From Pseudomonas sp. BSw22131 (GTDB taxonomy: Bacteria; Pseudomonadota; Gammaproteobacteria; Pseudomonadales; Pseudomonadaceae), in assembly GCF_026810445.1 (NCBI RefSeq), contig NZ_CP113949.1:1612001-1676000 (forward strand): 64,000 bases of DNA. The letters run 5' to 3'. The position numbers and the translations under genes were made by a program. Below are positions 30,174 through 40,272 of the stretch, in pieces. The notes below the pieces were generated by a model. The model made no database searches, was not told the origin of the DNA, and saw nothing but the letters and a program-made list of their open reading frames with translations. The first letter of the stretch is position 1. Every line of letters starts with the position of its first letter.

Positions 30174-33002
30174 TCAGCTTCCGCTCGAACATGCCAGATC
30201 CGACTCCCGTGAATCGGCCGCCTGCAAACGCGCCAGGTCTGCGGCGATGCGGGCCGACCAGAAACTCGCACCCTGTGTGTGCGCCTCTTGCTGCGCGTCT
30301 CGCAGCACGCGGTGCGCCAGCGGCAGTTGGGCTCGTCCTTGTTTGAGGAGCAACTGCGCCTTGATGCGCAGCAGCTCCGGAACGAACCACCGCTCTTCAC
30401 GGTTGCGAGCGGTCTGCAGGGTTTGGTCGATGATCTCCAGCCCCCGCTTCTCTAACCCAAGCATTACCAGCCCCTGGGCATATTCGCTGCGAATCAGGCT
30501 GTAGAGCGGGCTGCCACCCTGATCCTGCAATTGCTCCAGCACTTCGCCCAAACGGGGCACGCCGTCTTCGTAGGCGCCTTGGCGAATCAGCAAAATATAT
30601 TCGAAGCACCGGGTGAACTGGCGCCATAGATACAGTTCATGGCCTGCCATGCTGTCTTGCAGGACCGCCAGGTAATAGCGGGTTTTTTGCAATTGCCCGA
30701 CCAGCAATGTCGTCGGGATCGCGCTGAGGCATAGCGTGTACCAAAGCGTGGCCGGATGATTGAGACTGATGGCCTGACTGACATTCTTTTCAAGCGTCAG
30801 CAGGGCAGGGCCGACGTCTCCCTGTAACAGATGAATTTGTGCCTTGAGCGACTGCGCGGCGATGCGTTGATCGAAATGCAGGTCTATCAGGTGCGTGTTG
30901 GCCGACAGCGGTGAGCTCAGCGCTTCGATCACCGTATGCCGCGCCTCATCGAGTCGGCCCATGTGGAACAGCGCGTTGGCCCGCATCCGCAGGCCCAGCA
31001 ACTGACGCTCGCCGTGCTCGGAACGTCGGCTCAAATTCACGTACTGCTCCGCGAGGTCGAGCGCGGCGACGTACTGGTTACCGCAACTGCGGTCATTCCA
31101 CTGGCCCCACAAGGCGCGCAGTTGATGTTCGGTGTCCCCCAATGCCCTGGCATCGGCGCTGACCTGCAACCACGCCTCACGAATTTTTGCGCCACCGCCG
31201 AAGGTCAGCACCATGACGCTGGCGGAGACGGTCAGCAACATCATGCGCTGGCGCTGTTCGATGGGCGCTATCTCAGAGCTTGATTGCAGCCCGCGGCTGA
31301 CCCAGTCATAGCATTCGCCAGTCAACGTAAGACGCAGCCAGAGCGGGACGCTGACCAGCGTCAATTCCACCGCCAGTCCTCGGTCGCCACGTGGGGAGTA
31401 CGCCCACTCCAGCGCTGCCCGAACGCTGTCCACTTGCGTGGCGTAATGGGCCAGCCACGCTTGCGGGGTGGTTTTGACGAGGTTCTGCACCGACGTCTTG
31501 AGTTCATTCAGCGTCCAGTTGGCGTGGCGCAGCGCGGTGACATCGGTTTCAACATGATCGCTGAGTTTTTGCGCTGCATAGAGGCGAGTGGTTTCCAGCA
31601 GCCGGTAACGTTTTGCCGATCCCTGATCGAGTGCAATGACCAGCGACTTGTCCATCAGGCTTTCCACCCGTTGCGCCGAATCCTGAGCATCGATGTCGAT
31701 GACAGCCTGTACAGCCCGCAAAGTAAAAGGTCCGTTGAACACTGACAGCTGCCGAAGCATCGCCTGTTCCTGGGGCGACAGCATCGCGTAAGTCCAGTCC
31801 AGTGCTGCACTCAGCGTGCGGTGGCGGGGCAGCGCCGTACGCCGTCCCGTCATTTGCAGGCGGAAGCTGCCATCGAGCATTTCCACCAGCTCACTGATGC
31901 CGAAGGCCCTGACCCGCGCCGCTGCGATTTCGATGGCCAGCGCATTGCCGTCCAGCTTGCGACAAATGGCAGCTGCGGCCTGAGCGTCCTGATCGCTGAA
32001 AACGTAACTCAGGTCATGGGCAGCAATGCGCTCGACCAACAACTCGATCGCCGCAAAGCCCAATGCTTGTGTTGCACTGAGTTCGGTCTGCTGCGCAGGA
32101 AAAGCCAGCGGGGCAAGGTCATGCACGAACTCGCCCTCGGCACGCAGCGGTTCGCGGCTGGTCACCAACACTGAGCAGTAAGCGGCGTTACGCAGGATTG
32201 TTTCTATCGCATCGGCGGTGTCTTCCAGAACGTGTTCGCAGTTGTCCAGAATCAACAACGTCTTGCTGCCCACCAGACTCCCGGCAATGACCTGTAACGG
32301 ATCTTCGGTGGTGCAGTCGATGCCCAAGGCGGCGGCGATCACCACGTGCACCAGCTGACCACGACTCACCGGCGCAAGATCGATGAAGCTGATCCCGTCA
32401 GGAAACTGCGGCAACATGCGCTCGGCCAGTGCCCGGGCTACAGTGGTTTTGCCGGTGCCGGCATGCCCGGTGATGGTGACGAAGCGACGCAGCTCAAGCT
32501 GGGTTTCGAGAAACCCCAGCAGAGAATCCCGACCAAAAACAGGTCGCATTATCGTGTTTTGTTGTTCGGTGCCCGGTTGCCGTACGGGCGGCTCTCGGCC
32601 AATCAGCGGCGGCTGGGCGGCCATTGGGGGCGCGCTGATCGGCGCGACGAAACGATAGCCTCGCCCCGGAACGGTCACGATGCAGCCGAACTCTGCGTTG
32701 TCACCCAGTGCCCGACGCAATGTCAGGATTTGCGCCCGCAGGTTGCATTCCTCGACGACCAACCTGGGCCAGGCCAGGGCAAGCAGTTCGGACTTGTCGA
32801 GCAATTCCCCTGCGCGGGTTGCCATGCCGATCAACAAAAGCATCGCTCGGCTGCCCAAAGGGACGGGTTCCCCGTGCTTGAACAGCAGATGCTGCTGGGG
32901 CAATAGGACAAAAGGGCCGAAACAGATGGCGTCCTCGAAGCCCACACCGGGACGGCCGCCCTCGGTGAGTGCATTTTCGGACATGTGGCTGTCGAAATTC
33001 AT
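30174..33002 (-). CDS. Winged-helix transcriptional regulator with NB-ARC-like ATPase and helical repeats
   Basis: The 942-aa protein has an OmpR-type winged helix at residues ~25-121 (ending VTVPGRGYRFVAPI), an ATPase domain with Walker A GHAGTGKT at 179-186 and Walker B LLILDNCEH at 249-257, and a C-terminal half of TPR/MalT-like helices. Such STAND proteins bind DNA through the winged helix when a ligand frees the nucleotide switch. It is convergent with sctU, and no other regulator is near the T3SS, so control of the locus is plausible but unproven. The promoter would lie in 33003-33200. Confidence 0.85.
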   Translation of the reverse strand: MNFDSHMSENALTEGGRPGVGFEDAICFGPFVLLPQQHLLFKHGEPVPLGSRAMLLLIGMATRAGELLDKSELLALAWPRLVVEECNLRAQILTLRRALGDNAEFGCIVTVPGRGYRFVAPISAPPMAAQPPLIGREPPVRQPGTEQQNTIMRPVFGRDSLLGFLETQLELRRFVTITGHAGTGKTTVARALAERMLPQFPDGISFIDLAPVSRGQLVHVVIAAALGIDCTTEDPLQVIAGSLVGSKTLLILDNCEHVLEDTADAIETILRNAAYCSVLVTSREPLRAEGEFVHDLAPLAFPAQQTELSATQALGFAAIELLVERIAAHDLSYVFSDQDAQAAAAICRKLDGNALAIEIAAARVRAFGISELVEMLDGSFRLQMTGRRTALPRHRTLSAALDWTYAMLSPQEQAMLRQLSVFNGPFTLRAVQAVIDIDAQDSAQRVESLMDKSLVIALDQGSAKRYRLLETTRLYAAQKLSDHVETDVTALRHANWTLNELKTSVQNLVKTTPQAWLAHYATQVDSVRAALEWAYSPRGDRGLAVELTLVSVPLWLRLTLTGECYDWVSRGLQSSSEIAPIEQRQRMMLLTVSASVMVLTFGGGAKIREAWLQVSADARALGDTEHQLRALWGQWNDRSCGNQYVAALDLAEQYVNLSRRSEHGERQLLGLRMRANALFHMGRLDEARHTVIEALSSPLSANTHLIDLHFDQRIAAQSLKAQIHLLQGDVGPALLTLEKNVSQAISLNHPATLWYTLCLSAIPTTLLVGQLQKTRYYLAVLQDSMAGHELYLWRQFTRCFEYILLIRQGAYEDGVPRLGEVLEQLQDQGGSPLYSLIRSEYAQGLVMLGLEKRGLEIIDQTLQTARNREERWFVPELLRIKAQLLLKQGRAQLPLAHRVLRDAQQEAHTQGASFWSARIAADLARLQAADSRESDLACSSGS

Positions 33003-33349
33003 CGCGTACCTTTAGGAATGAGGTCTTGTAAGCGCCCGGCAAGCGCGCCTGTTTGTTTCCTGGGTGCGGCAGTATCCAGCCTGATGGTTACTGTTTAGGT
33101 TCTTTGAGCCATTCGATGGCCTCTTTTTAGTGTTCACGCAAGTTCTGTGCCTGCACGTACTTTACGTGAAAACCTCTGCGTGACTGATTTGAATCACCCG
33201 CCTGTTTTGTGGCGTGGCGCACAAGTTTGAGGAAAGCGCTGAAATTCAATTCGGCAATAGTGCAAACGCATGCTTGTCAGTAGTGCAAATGAGCCTGCAA
33301 GCGTCCTGGACACAGGATTATGATCCGCTGCAAATCAACGAGGGCTCCC
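33003..33349. other. Intergenic region upstream of the regulator
   Basis: No coding capacity with a plausible start is seen. It contains the promoter side of the minus-strand regulator. A direct repeat TAGTGCAAA occurs at about 33257 and 33282 (25-bp spacing). Confidence 0.45.
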
Positions 33350-33442
33350 ATGGACAAGCGTTTCATTGCCGTTGCGGCGTTACTGGCGGCGGGTTGGATT
33401 TCAGTGGTAACAATGATCTTGTGGACCATTTATCTGAAATAA
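33350..33442 (+). CDS. 30-aa putative single-pass membrane peptide
   Basis: ATG at 33350 stands 5 nt after GAGGG. The product, MDKRFIAVAALLAAGWISVV followed by TMILWTIYLK, is a basic N-terminus plus one hydrophobic helix, the standard form of small bacterial membrane proteins. No family can be assigned. The RBS and codon pattern make it credible, but at this length chance is not excluded. Confidence 0.4.
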   Translation: MDKRFIAVAALLAAGWISVVTMILWTIYLK

Positions 33443-33518
33443 AGCCGGTACAGGCGGGGCTGCAGAATGCTTCAAGCGTGCTCGCGCACTCTGCCTTCTT
33501 GTGTTTGGCGTCCAAGCT

Positions 33519-33749
33519 TCAAGGCAACTCCTCCCACCGAACTTCACTCAACTCAAAGCGCTTTGCATGCTGGATCATTACCCCAAGCTCATCGGGGGCG
33601 GCCAGCATGTCGTGCTGCACACCGATCCGGGCGTGCAGGCAGGCGTAGAACCAAGCGTCCGCGTCGGTCATCGTTTGGTCGGGCTGGATGAATATCTTCC
33701 GCTCCTCCCCGAGGCGGTACGTGATCTGAAAGAAGCGCTGCACTGCCAT
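33519..33749 (-). CDS. Small conserved-type Pseudomonas protein (DUF6555-like)
   Basis: I use ATG 33749, which has GGAG 8 nt upstream, giving 76 aa. The further ATG at 33779 has no RBS. The pattern RFFQITYRLGEERKIFIQPD, AWFYACLHARIG, and a final EVRWEELP resembles the small Pseudomonas DUF6555 proteins I remember, whose function is unknown. It stands alone between the T3SS regulator and maeA. Confidence 0.55.
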   Translation of the reverse strand: MAVQRFFQITYRLGEERKIFIQPDQTMTDADAWFYACLHARIGVQHDMLAAPDELGVMIQHAKRFELSEVRWEELP

Positions 33750-34067
33750 TACCGTCTCCAGGTGGTGTCGGTATGACATCAGTGGCGTTGCGCCAGTTCA
33801 CCTCTCCTTGCGTTGATTTACGCCCGAGCTTCCAGGCCTGCGGTCTTGCGCCTTCGCCCCAGCCATCATTTCGCAATCAACCGAGCGACAAAATGTCGCA
33901 ATCGAGCTGACGCGAGTAAGATAGGCCCCCTGATTTTCATCTCCCAATTTTTCGGACGGATCCTGCGCAGAGTTGCCGGTGCTGAGTTGTCGTCAGGCAT
34001 CGACCTCGGGGAGCACGTTTTCGAACACTTATTGATATGAGCAAACAGAGAAAAGGCGATTACTGAA

Positions 34068-35756
34068 ATGACCAAGACTTCGCGACCTTTATATATTTCC
34101 TACGCAGGCCCTTCCTTGCTGGAGATGCCGCTGCTCAACAAGGGCAGCGCCTTCACGCCGCAAGAGCGCATCGATTTCAACCTGGTCGGCTTGCTGCCAC
34201 AGAACGTTGAAACGATCGAAGAGCAAGTAGCCCGCGTCTTCAGTCAGTACAAGCAGTGCGCCAGCGATCTGGACAAACACATCTATCTGCGTTCGATTCA
34301 AGACAACAACGAAACCTTGTTTTTCCGCCTGCTCGATTCGCATCTGGACGAGATGCTACCGATCATTTACACCCCGACTGTGGGGCAGGCCTGCCAGGAG
34401 TTCTCTAAGATTTACCGCACGCACCGCGGGCTGTTCATCTCCTACCCTGAGCGCGACCGTATCGACGACATCCTGCGCAGCGCGACCAAAGACCGCATCA
34501 AGATCATCGTCGTCACCGACAGCGAGCGCATCCTCGGTCTGGGCGACCAGGGCATTGGCGGCATGGGCATTCCTATCGGCAAGTTGTCGCTGTACACCGC
34601 GTGCGGCGGCATCAGCCCGGCCTACACGCTGCCCATCGTGCTTGATGTCGGCACCAACAACCAAGAGCTGCTCGACGACCCGATGTACATGGGCTGGCGG
34701 CACAAGCGTGTCACCGGCAAGGAATACGAAGACTTCATTGCGCTCTTTATAGAGGCCGTACAACGCCGTTGGCCGGACGTGCTGTTGCAGTTCGAAGACT
34801 TCGCGCAGACCAACGCCATGCCGTTGCTGGAGAAGTACCGCGACGAGCTGTGCTGCTTCAACGACGACATCCAGGGCACCGCTTCGGTAGCGGTCGGCAC
34901 GCTGCTAGCGGCGTGCAAGGCCAAGAACGAAACCCTCGGTCAGCAACGCGTGGTATTCCTGGGCGCAGGTTCTGCGGGCTGCGGTATCGCCGAGCACATC
35001 ATCGCCGCCATGGTGATCGAAGGCCTGAGCGAAGCTGACGCGCGCAAACGCGTGATGATGGTCGACCGCTTCGGCCTGCTGACCGACAGCATGGACAACC
35101 TGCTGGACTTCCAGAAAAATCTCGCGCAAAAAGCCGCTGACGTGACGGGCTGGGCAAGCGCCGAAGGCTATCCTGCGCTGCTCGACGTGGTACGCAACGG
35201 CAAGCCGACCGTGTTGATCGGCGTGTCAGGTCAGCGCGGGCTGTTCACCGAAGAAATCATCCGCGAAATGCACTCGCACTGCGCCAAGCCGCTGGTGATG
35301 CCGCTGTCGAACCCGACCTCGAAAGTCGAAGTCACGCCGCAGGAAGTCCTGACCTGGACCAACGGCGACGCACTGGTCGCAACCGGTAGCCCGTTTGCGC
35401 CGGTCACGATTGGCGATCGCACGTTCCACATCGCCCAGTGCAACAACTCCTACATCTTCCCGGGCATCGGCCTTGGTGTGATCGCGGCAAAAGCCACGCG
35501 TATCACCGACAAGATGTTGATGGCAGCCTCCAATGCGCTGGCGGAGTGCTCGCCAATGGTCACCGGCAAGGGCGATGCAGTTCTGCCACCATTGAAGGAG
35601 ATCCAGGAGGTCAGCAGGAAGATCGCCCTGGCCGTCGCCAAGCAGGCGCAGGCCGACGACGTAGCGCTTGAGACCACCGAGGAAGTATTGGCAGAAGCGA
35701 TCGAACGCAATTTCTGGATGCCCAACTACCGCAGCTACCGTCGCAGCGCGATGTAA
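34068..35756 (+). CDS. maeA: NAD-dependent malic enzyme
   Basis: The 562-aa protein matches the large bacterial malic enzyme SfcA/MaeA, which oxidatively decarboxylates L-malate to pyruvate with NAD+. Visible are the malic N-domain ([40 protein letters not shown]), the metal/active-site region ([32 protein letters not shown]) and the NAD-binding [13 protein letters not shown]. Length is normal. The gene is monocistronic, followed by a REP and a terminator. Confidence 0.97.
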   Translation: MTKTSRPLYISYAGPSLLEMPLLNKGSAFTPQERIDFNLVGLLPQNVETIEEQVARVFSQYKQCASDLDKHIYLRSIQDNNETLFFRLLDSHLDEMLPIIYTPTVGQACQEFSKIYRTHRGLFISYPERDRIDDILRSATKDRIKIIVVTDSERILGLGDQGIGGMGIPIGKLSLYTACGGISPAYTLPIVLDVGTNNQELLDDPMYMGWRHKRVTGKEYEDFIALFIEAVQRRWPDVLLQFEDFAQTNAMPLLEKYRDELCCFNDDIQGTASVAVGTLLAACKAKNETLGQQRVVFLGAGSAGCGIAEHIIAAMVIEGLSEADARKRVMMVDRFGLLTDSMDNLLDFQKNLAQKAADVTGWASAEGYPALLDVVRNGKPTVLIGVSGQRGLFTEEIIREMHSHCAKPLVMPLSNPTSKVEVTPQEVLTWTNGDALVATGSPFAPVTIGDRTFHIAQCNNSYIFPGIGLGVIAAKATRITDKMLMAASNALAECSPMVTGKGDAVLPPLKEIQEVSRKIALAVAKQAQADDVALETTEEVLAEAIERNFWMPNYRSYRRSAM

Positions 35757-35771
35757 GGTAGCGCTGAACCC

Positions 35772-35860
35772 CTAGGAGCGAACTTGTTCGCGAAGGGCTG
35801 GGCCAGACAATGCCTCTGGGCCAACTGTCCGCCTTCTCGCGAATGAATTCGCTCCTACAG
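35772..35860. repeat. REP-type palindrome pair
   Basis: The arms CTAGGAGCGAACTTGTTCGC and GCGAATGAATTCGCTCCTAC are inverted copies. This variant has the GAACTTGTTCGCGAA core. Confidence 0.85.
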
Positions 35861-35876
35861 GGTTTTTGATCTTTCG

Positions 35877-35918
35877 AAAGGCCGCCGCATGCAAATATGC
35901 GGCGGCCTTTTGTTTTGC
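35877..35918 (+). terminator. Intrinsic terminator
   Basis: The 14-bp stem AAAGGCCGCCGCAT / ATGCGGCGGCCTTT has a 6-nt loop and then TGTTTT. It probably ends the maeA transcript. Confidence 0.9.
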
Positions 35919-35974
35919 GCAAAAAAACTTCAGGATGAACCCCAAGAACAACAACAAATATCGACGAGGGACAC

Positions 35975-37636
35975 ATGCAAATCGCCAGTGTGCTCTATGA
36001 CTATGTGATCGTTGGCGCAGGCCCTGCGGGCTGCTTGCTGGCCAATCGGCTGTCGCAAAACCCTGCACACCGCGTGCTGTTGTTAGAAGCGGGCGGGCAG
36101 GACAACTACCCCTGGATTCACGTGCCGGTCGGTTACCTCTACTGCATCGGCAACCCGCGCACCGACTGGTGTTTCAAGACCGAAGCCGAGCCCGGCCTGA
36201 ACGGGCGATCCCTCAATTACCCTCGTGGCAGAGTGCTTGGCGGCTGTTCATCCATTAACGGCATGATCTACATGCGCGGGCAATCGCGTGACTATGACCA
36301 GTGGGCGGCGCAGGGTAACGAAGGTTGGGGCTGGCAAGATGTGCTCCCGCTGTTCAGACGTTCGGAAAATCACTACGCAGGCGACTCCGATATTCATGGG
36401 GCAAAAGGCGAGTGGCGCGTCGAACAGCAGCGCTTGTCTTGGCCAATCCTGGATGCATTTCGCCAGGCGGCGGAGCAGACAGGCATTGCCTCCATCCCGG
36501 ACTTCAATGCGGGTGATAACGAAGGCTGCAGCTATTTTCAGGTCAATCAGCGCCGTGGCGTGCGCTGGAATGCCTCCAAAGCCTTTTTGAGACCCATCGC
36601 CAAGCGCACCAATCTGACTGTGATGACGGGCGTTGAAGCCTCCCGAATCGAACTGGAAAACGGTCGCGCCGTTGCCGTGATTGCGCGCGTCGGTCAGGGC
36701 GAGCAGCGCCTGGCCGCGAGCCGCGAAATCATTCTGTGCTGCGGCGCGATAGGTTCGCCCACACTGCTGCAGCGCTCGGGCATCGGGCCGCGTCCATTGC
36801 TGGAAAAGCTCGGCATCGGCGTGCGCCACGAACTGCCTGGGGTGGGCAGCAATCTTCAGGATCATCTGCAATTGCGGCTGATCTACAAAGTCAGCAACGG
36901 CCTGACCCTCAACCAGATGGCTGGCAGTCTCTGGGGCAAAATGAACATGGGCCTGCGTTACGCGATCAATCGCAGCGGCCCGCTGGCGATGGCGCCCAGC
37001 CAGCTCGGTGCTTTTGCCCGGTCAGGTCCGGAGCAGCCCAGCGCGAACCTCGAATACCATGTCCAGCCGCTTTCTCTGGAGCGCTTTGGCGAACCGCTGC
37101 ATGCCTTTGCGGCTTTCACCGCTTCGGTGTGTGATCTGCGGCCGCAAAGCCGTGGCACGGTCCATATCCGCTCGGCAGAACTCAATGCGCCGCCGATCAT
37201 CCAGCCTAATTACCTGAGCCACGAAACTGACCTTAAAGTCGCGGCCGATGCCATTCGTCTGACGCGCAAAATTGTCTCGGCGCCGGCGCTGGCCGCGTTC
37301 AATCCAGTGGAGTATTTGCCAGGCGAAAGCTTGCAAAGCGAGCAGCAATTGCGTGAGGCGGCCAGTGCCATCGGCACCACCATCTTCCATCCCGTGGGCA
37401 CCTGCAAGATGGGGCAGGGCCCGGATGCGGTCGTCGACCAGCGGCTGAGGGTCCGTGGCGTAGACGGGTTGCGCGTGGTCGATGCTTCGATCATGCCGAC
37501 CATTACCTCAGGTAACACGTGTTCGCCGACGTTGATGATCGCCGAGAAAGCAGCCCAGATGATCATCGCCGATGCACAGCGGGCGCAGCGACCGGTCGAT
37601 AGCGTGGGCACAATGACTGGCGAAACCGCGCTCTGA
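35975..37636 (+). CDS. GMC-family FAD oxidoreductase (alcohol/choline dehydrogenase type)
   Basis: The 553-aa protein has the FAD-binding N-terminus (DYVIVGAGPAGCLLANRL), GMC signature 1 (GRVLGGCSSINGMIYMRGQS) and signature 2 (CCGAIGSPTLLQRSGIG), plus the C-terminal catalytic His region (FHPVGTCKMG). Members oxidise alcohols (choline, alkanols, glycol ethers) to aldehydes. The substrate cannot be told from sequence or context. It is preceded by GAGGGA and stands alone. Confidence 0.93.
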   Translation: MQIASVLYDYVIVGAGPAGCLLANRLSQNPAHRVLLLEAGGQDNYPWIHVPVGYLYCIGNPRTDWCFKTEAEPGLNGRSLNYPRGRVLGGCSSINGMIYMRGQSRDYDQWAAQGNEGWGWQDVLPLFRRSENHYAGDSDIHGAKGEWRVEQQRLSWPILDAFRQAAEQTGIASIPDFNAGDNEGCSYFQVNQRRGVRWNASKAFLRPIAKRTNLTVMTGVEASRIELENGRAVAVIARVGQGEQRLAASREIILCCGAIGSPTLLQRSGIGPRPLLEKLGIGVRHELPGVGSNLQDHLQLRLIYKVSNGLTLNQMAGSLWGKMNMGLRYAINRSGPLAMAPSQLGAFARSGPEQPSANLEYHVQPLSLERFGEPLHAFAAFTASVCDLRPQSRGTVHIRSAELNAPPIIQPNYLSHETDLKVAADAIRLTRKIVSAPALAAFNPVEYLPGESLQSEQQLREAASAIGTTIFHPVGTCKMGQGPDAVVDQRLRVRGVDGLRVVDASIMPTITSGNTCSPTLMIAEKAAQMIIADAQRAQRPVDSVGTMTGETAL

Positions 37637-37832
37637 ATCCAGGGCAGTCGGCTCCGGTCGGTTGCCTTCGAATTCTCAGGATTTTTCCTACGGGATAACA
37701 CGCCTGATAAGACCTTTTGTTCGCATCCTTTTCACAAAAAATTGATGGCCCTCTGCCTAAAGTTCGCTACGTCGGAGGAGTGAGTGTCCATTGCTCCTTT
37801 CGCGCCTCCCAATCAGAGTCAAGCAGATCCTC

Positions 37833-39482
37833 ATGCTGAACGTTAAAGCAGTTCGTCCCGAGCTTGTGACCTTGCTCGCCAGCGGTTTTTTACTGCTCGG
37901 GTTTAATCTAACCCTATGGCAGCACTTGTTCGCCATTACCGACTTCAACAGTAATGGCGTGATGCTGCGCGTGGCGTTTGGCGTGATGCTTTTTTGCGTA
38001 TTCAACATCGTGCTGACGCTGCTCGCATTCAGGCGCGTGATGAAACCGCTGCTGATCGCATTGTTCATGATCAGTGCAGGCGTTTCGTACTTCATGAATC
38101 AATACGGCGTCATGATCGACGCCGGCATGTTTCGCAACTTTGCTGAAACTAACGCGACAGAAGTTCAGGATTTACTGTCACTGAAACTGCTGGCCTACAT
38201 TGTGCTGCTGGGTGTGGTGCCATCGCTGATCGTTTGGAAAATACCGGTCAATTACCGGCGCTGGCCTCGCGAGCTGATCAGCAAGACATTGGTCAGTGTG
38301 GGCTGCGCGGCAGTGATTGGCGGTATCGCGCTGCTTAACTACCAAGGGCTGGCCTCATTGTTTCGCAATCACCATGAACTGCGTTTGATGGTGGTGCCGA
38401 GCAACTACATTGGCGCGTCCATCGGCTATATCAGCGAACAAGTAGTGTCGGCGCGCAAGCCGTTCGTGACCTTGGGCGAAGATGCAAAACTGGACAGCGA
38501 ATGGTCGCAACACAAGCGCAAGTCGCTCACGGTACTAGTGGTCGGTGAAAGCGCACGGGCCGAGAACTTTGGCATCCTGGGTTATAACCGCGACACCACC
38601 CCGCAATTGAAAAAAGAGCGCGGTGTGATTGCGTTCACTGATGTGCATTCCTGCGGTACTGAAACTGCCGTGTCAGTGCCCTGCATGTTTTCCAATATGG
38701 GGCGCAAGGATTACAGCGCGTCTACCGCCAGAAATCAGGAAGGCATGCTCGACGTGCTCAAGCGCGCCGGTCTGAACGTGATCTGGCGCGACAACCAGTC
38801 AGGCTGCAAAGGCACGTGTGACCGTGTCACGCTGCAAGATGTCAGCAATCTGAAAGATCCTGTGTTGTGCGCGAATCACGAGTGTCGCGACGAAATATTA
38901 CTGCAGGGGCTGCAGAGCTTTATCGACAACCTCGACAAGGACACCGTGCTGGTACTGCATCAAATGGGCAGCCATGGGCCGGAATACTTCAAGCGTTATC
39001 CCAAAGAGTTTGAAAAGTTTACCCCGGTGTGTGAGAGCAACGCCCTCAATAACTGCAGCCGGGAAAGTATCGTTAACGGTTATGACAATACGCTGCTGTA
39101 CACCGACCATGTATTGGCCAGCCTGATCGATATCCTGCGCAGCAATCAGGACAACGTTGATACGGCAATGATGTATTTGTCCGATCACGGCGAATCGCTG
39201 GGCGAGTACAACCTGTTTCTGCATGGCACGCCTTACATGCTCGCGCCGGACCAGCAAAAGCATGTGCCAATGGTGGCTTGGTTCTCCGACAACTATCAGC
39301 AGTCGTTTGCCGTTAATACCCACTGCCTTCAGGGCGAGCGTAACGCGCCTTTGAGCCAGGACAACCTGTTCCACTCAATGCTGGGTTTACTCAAGGTCGA
39401 CACCAAGGTCTACAACCCTGCGCTGGATATGTTCGCCAACTGCCGGGGGATTTATACGGACGGGGTATTGGCCAATGAGTGA
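37833..39482 (+). CDS. eptA: Phosphoethanolamine-lipid A transferase
   Basis: From ATG 37833 the protein has 549 aa and begins MLNVKAVRPELVTLLAS, as family members do. An upstream TTG at 37791 has a better RBS (GGAGGAG) and could add 14 residues. Four to five N-terminal transmembrane helices anchor a periplasmic sulfatase-fold domain with VLVVGESARAENFGILGYNR (metal-binding Glu), CGTETAVSVPCMFS (nucleophilic Thr) and YLSDHGESLGE. It adds phosphoethanolamine to lipid A and can raise polymyxin resistance. It overlaps the downstream methyltransferase by 8 nt. Confidence 0.93.
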   Translation: MLNVKAVRPELVTLLASGFLLLGFNLTLWQHLFAITDFNSNGVMLRVAFGVMLFCVFNIVLTLLAFRRVMKPLLIALFMISAGVSYFMNQYGVMIDAGMFRNFAETNATEVQDLLSLKLLAYIVLLGVVPSLIVWKIPVNYRRWPRELISKTLVSVGCAAVIGGIALLNYQGLASLFRNHHELRLMVVPSNYIGASIGYISEQVVSARKPFVTLGEDAKLDSEWSQHKRKSLTVLVVGESARAENFGILGYNRDTTPQLKKERGVIAFTDVHSCGTETAVSVPCMFSNMGRKDYSASTARNQEGMLDVLKRAGLNVIWRDNQSGCKGTCDRVTLQDVSNLKDPVLCANHECRDEILLQGLQSFIDNLDKDTVLVLHQMGSHGPEYFKRYPKEFEKFTPVCESNALNNCSRESIVNGYDNTLLYTDHVLASLIDILRSNQDNVDTAMMYLSDHGESLGEYNLFLHGTPYMLAPDQQKHVPMVAWFSDNYQQSFAVNTHCLQGERNAPLSQDNLFHSMLGLLKVDTKVYNPALDMFANCRGIYTDGVLANE

Positions 39483-40140
39483 TCAACAGTTTGAACACGG
39501 CCGGGTGCACGACTATGGGCAGCACCATGAACTCGGGCTCGTTCGCCGACTGAGCCTCTGGCGCGATGCACAACTGGTGCGGCATGCCCTGCGTGATGCC
39601 GGTGAGCCCGGCCTGGTGCTGGATCTGCCATCCGGGTCAGGGCGCTTCTGGCCGGTACTGGCCGAGCACGCCAATCGGGTGATCCTGGCGGCCGATCCGT
39701 CCACCGACATGCTTGCGGTGGCCGAGTCCCAGTCCTCAGCGCATGTGCGTGCGCGCATCCGCACCTTCCAGAGTTCAGTGTTTTCCATCGGTCTGTCAGC
39801 CAACGCGGTGGACTGCATTTTCTGCATGCGCCAGTTTCACCATGTGGCTGATAGTGACCGCCGGATGGACATCCTTCAGGAATTCCACCGGGTCACGCGG
39901 GACACTGCCATTGTCGCGCTGTGGGTCGACGGCAACATCAAGTCATGGTGGCGAATGCGTCAGCAGCGCAGCCGAATTGCGCAGGGCCATCTGGAACTTG
40001 GGCGTAACCGGTTTGTGGTCAGTCGCGCGATCATCGAGTCGGAATTTGCCCAGGCCGGTTTCGCGATTGTCGGTCATCACGATTTTTTACCCGGCTACGC
40101 TATGTGGCGGGTGTACGTATTGCGCAAAATCGCTGGCTGA
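39475..40140 (+). CDS. Class I SAM-dependent methyltransferase
   Basis: The 221-aa protein has a Rossmann methyltransferase core: GLVLDLPSGSGRFWPVLAEH (motif I), VILAADPSTDMLAVAES (motif II) and AVDCIFCMRQFHHV (motif IV). The 8-nt overlap with eptA suggests coupled translation and a link to envelope lipids or their head groups, but the substrate is unknown. Confidence 0.88.
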   Translation: MSDQQFEHGRVHDYGQHHELGLVRRLSLWRDAQLVRHALRDAGEPGLVLDLPSGSGRFWPVLAEHANRVILAADPSTDMLAVAESQSSAHVRARIRTFQSSVFSIGLSANAVDCIFCMRQFHHVADSDRRMDILQEFHRVTRDTAIVALWVDGNIKSWWRMRQQRSRIAQGHLELGRNRFVVSRAIIESEFAQAGFAIVGHHDFLPGYAMWRVYVLRKIAG

Positions 40141-40272
40141 CCCGATGAGCGGGCGGTTTTTCCTGCAGCATCGAGTGCGCTACCCATGAAGATGCTCAAG
40201 ACTTGCAGCACGGATGCCCGGTAATCGCCGATAGCGATATATACTGCGCGCCATTCTTCAAGGGAGAGCCGT

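Noticed and set aside
33214..33648. 144-aa plus-strand frame upstream of maeA
   Set aside because: Cys/Ser-rich, unlike neighbouring genes. It overlaps the RBS-backed 30-aa frame and the minus-strand small gene.
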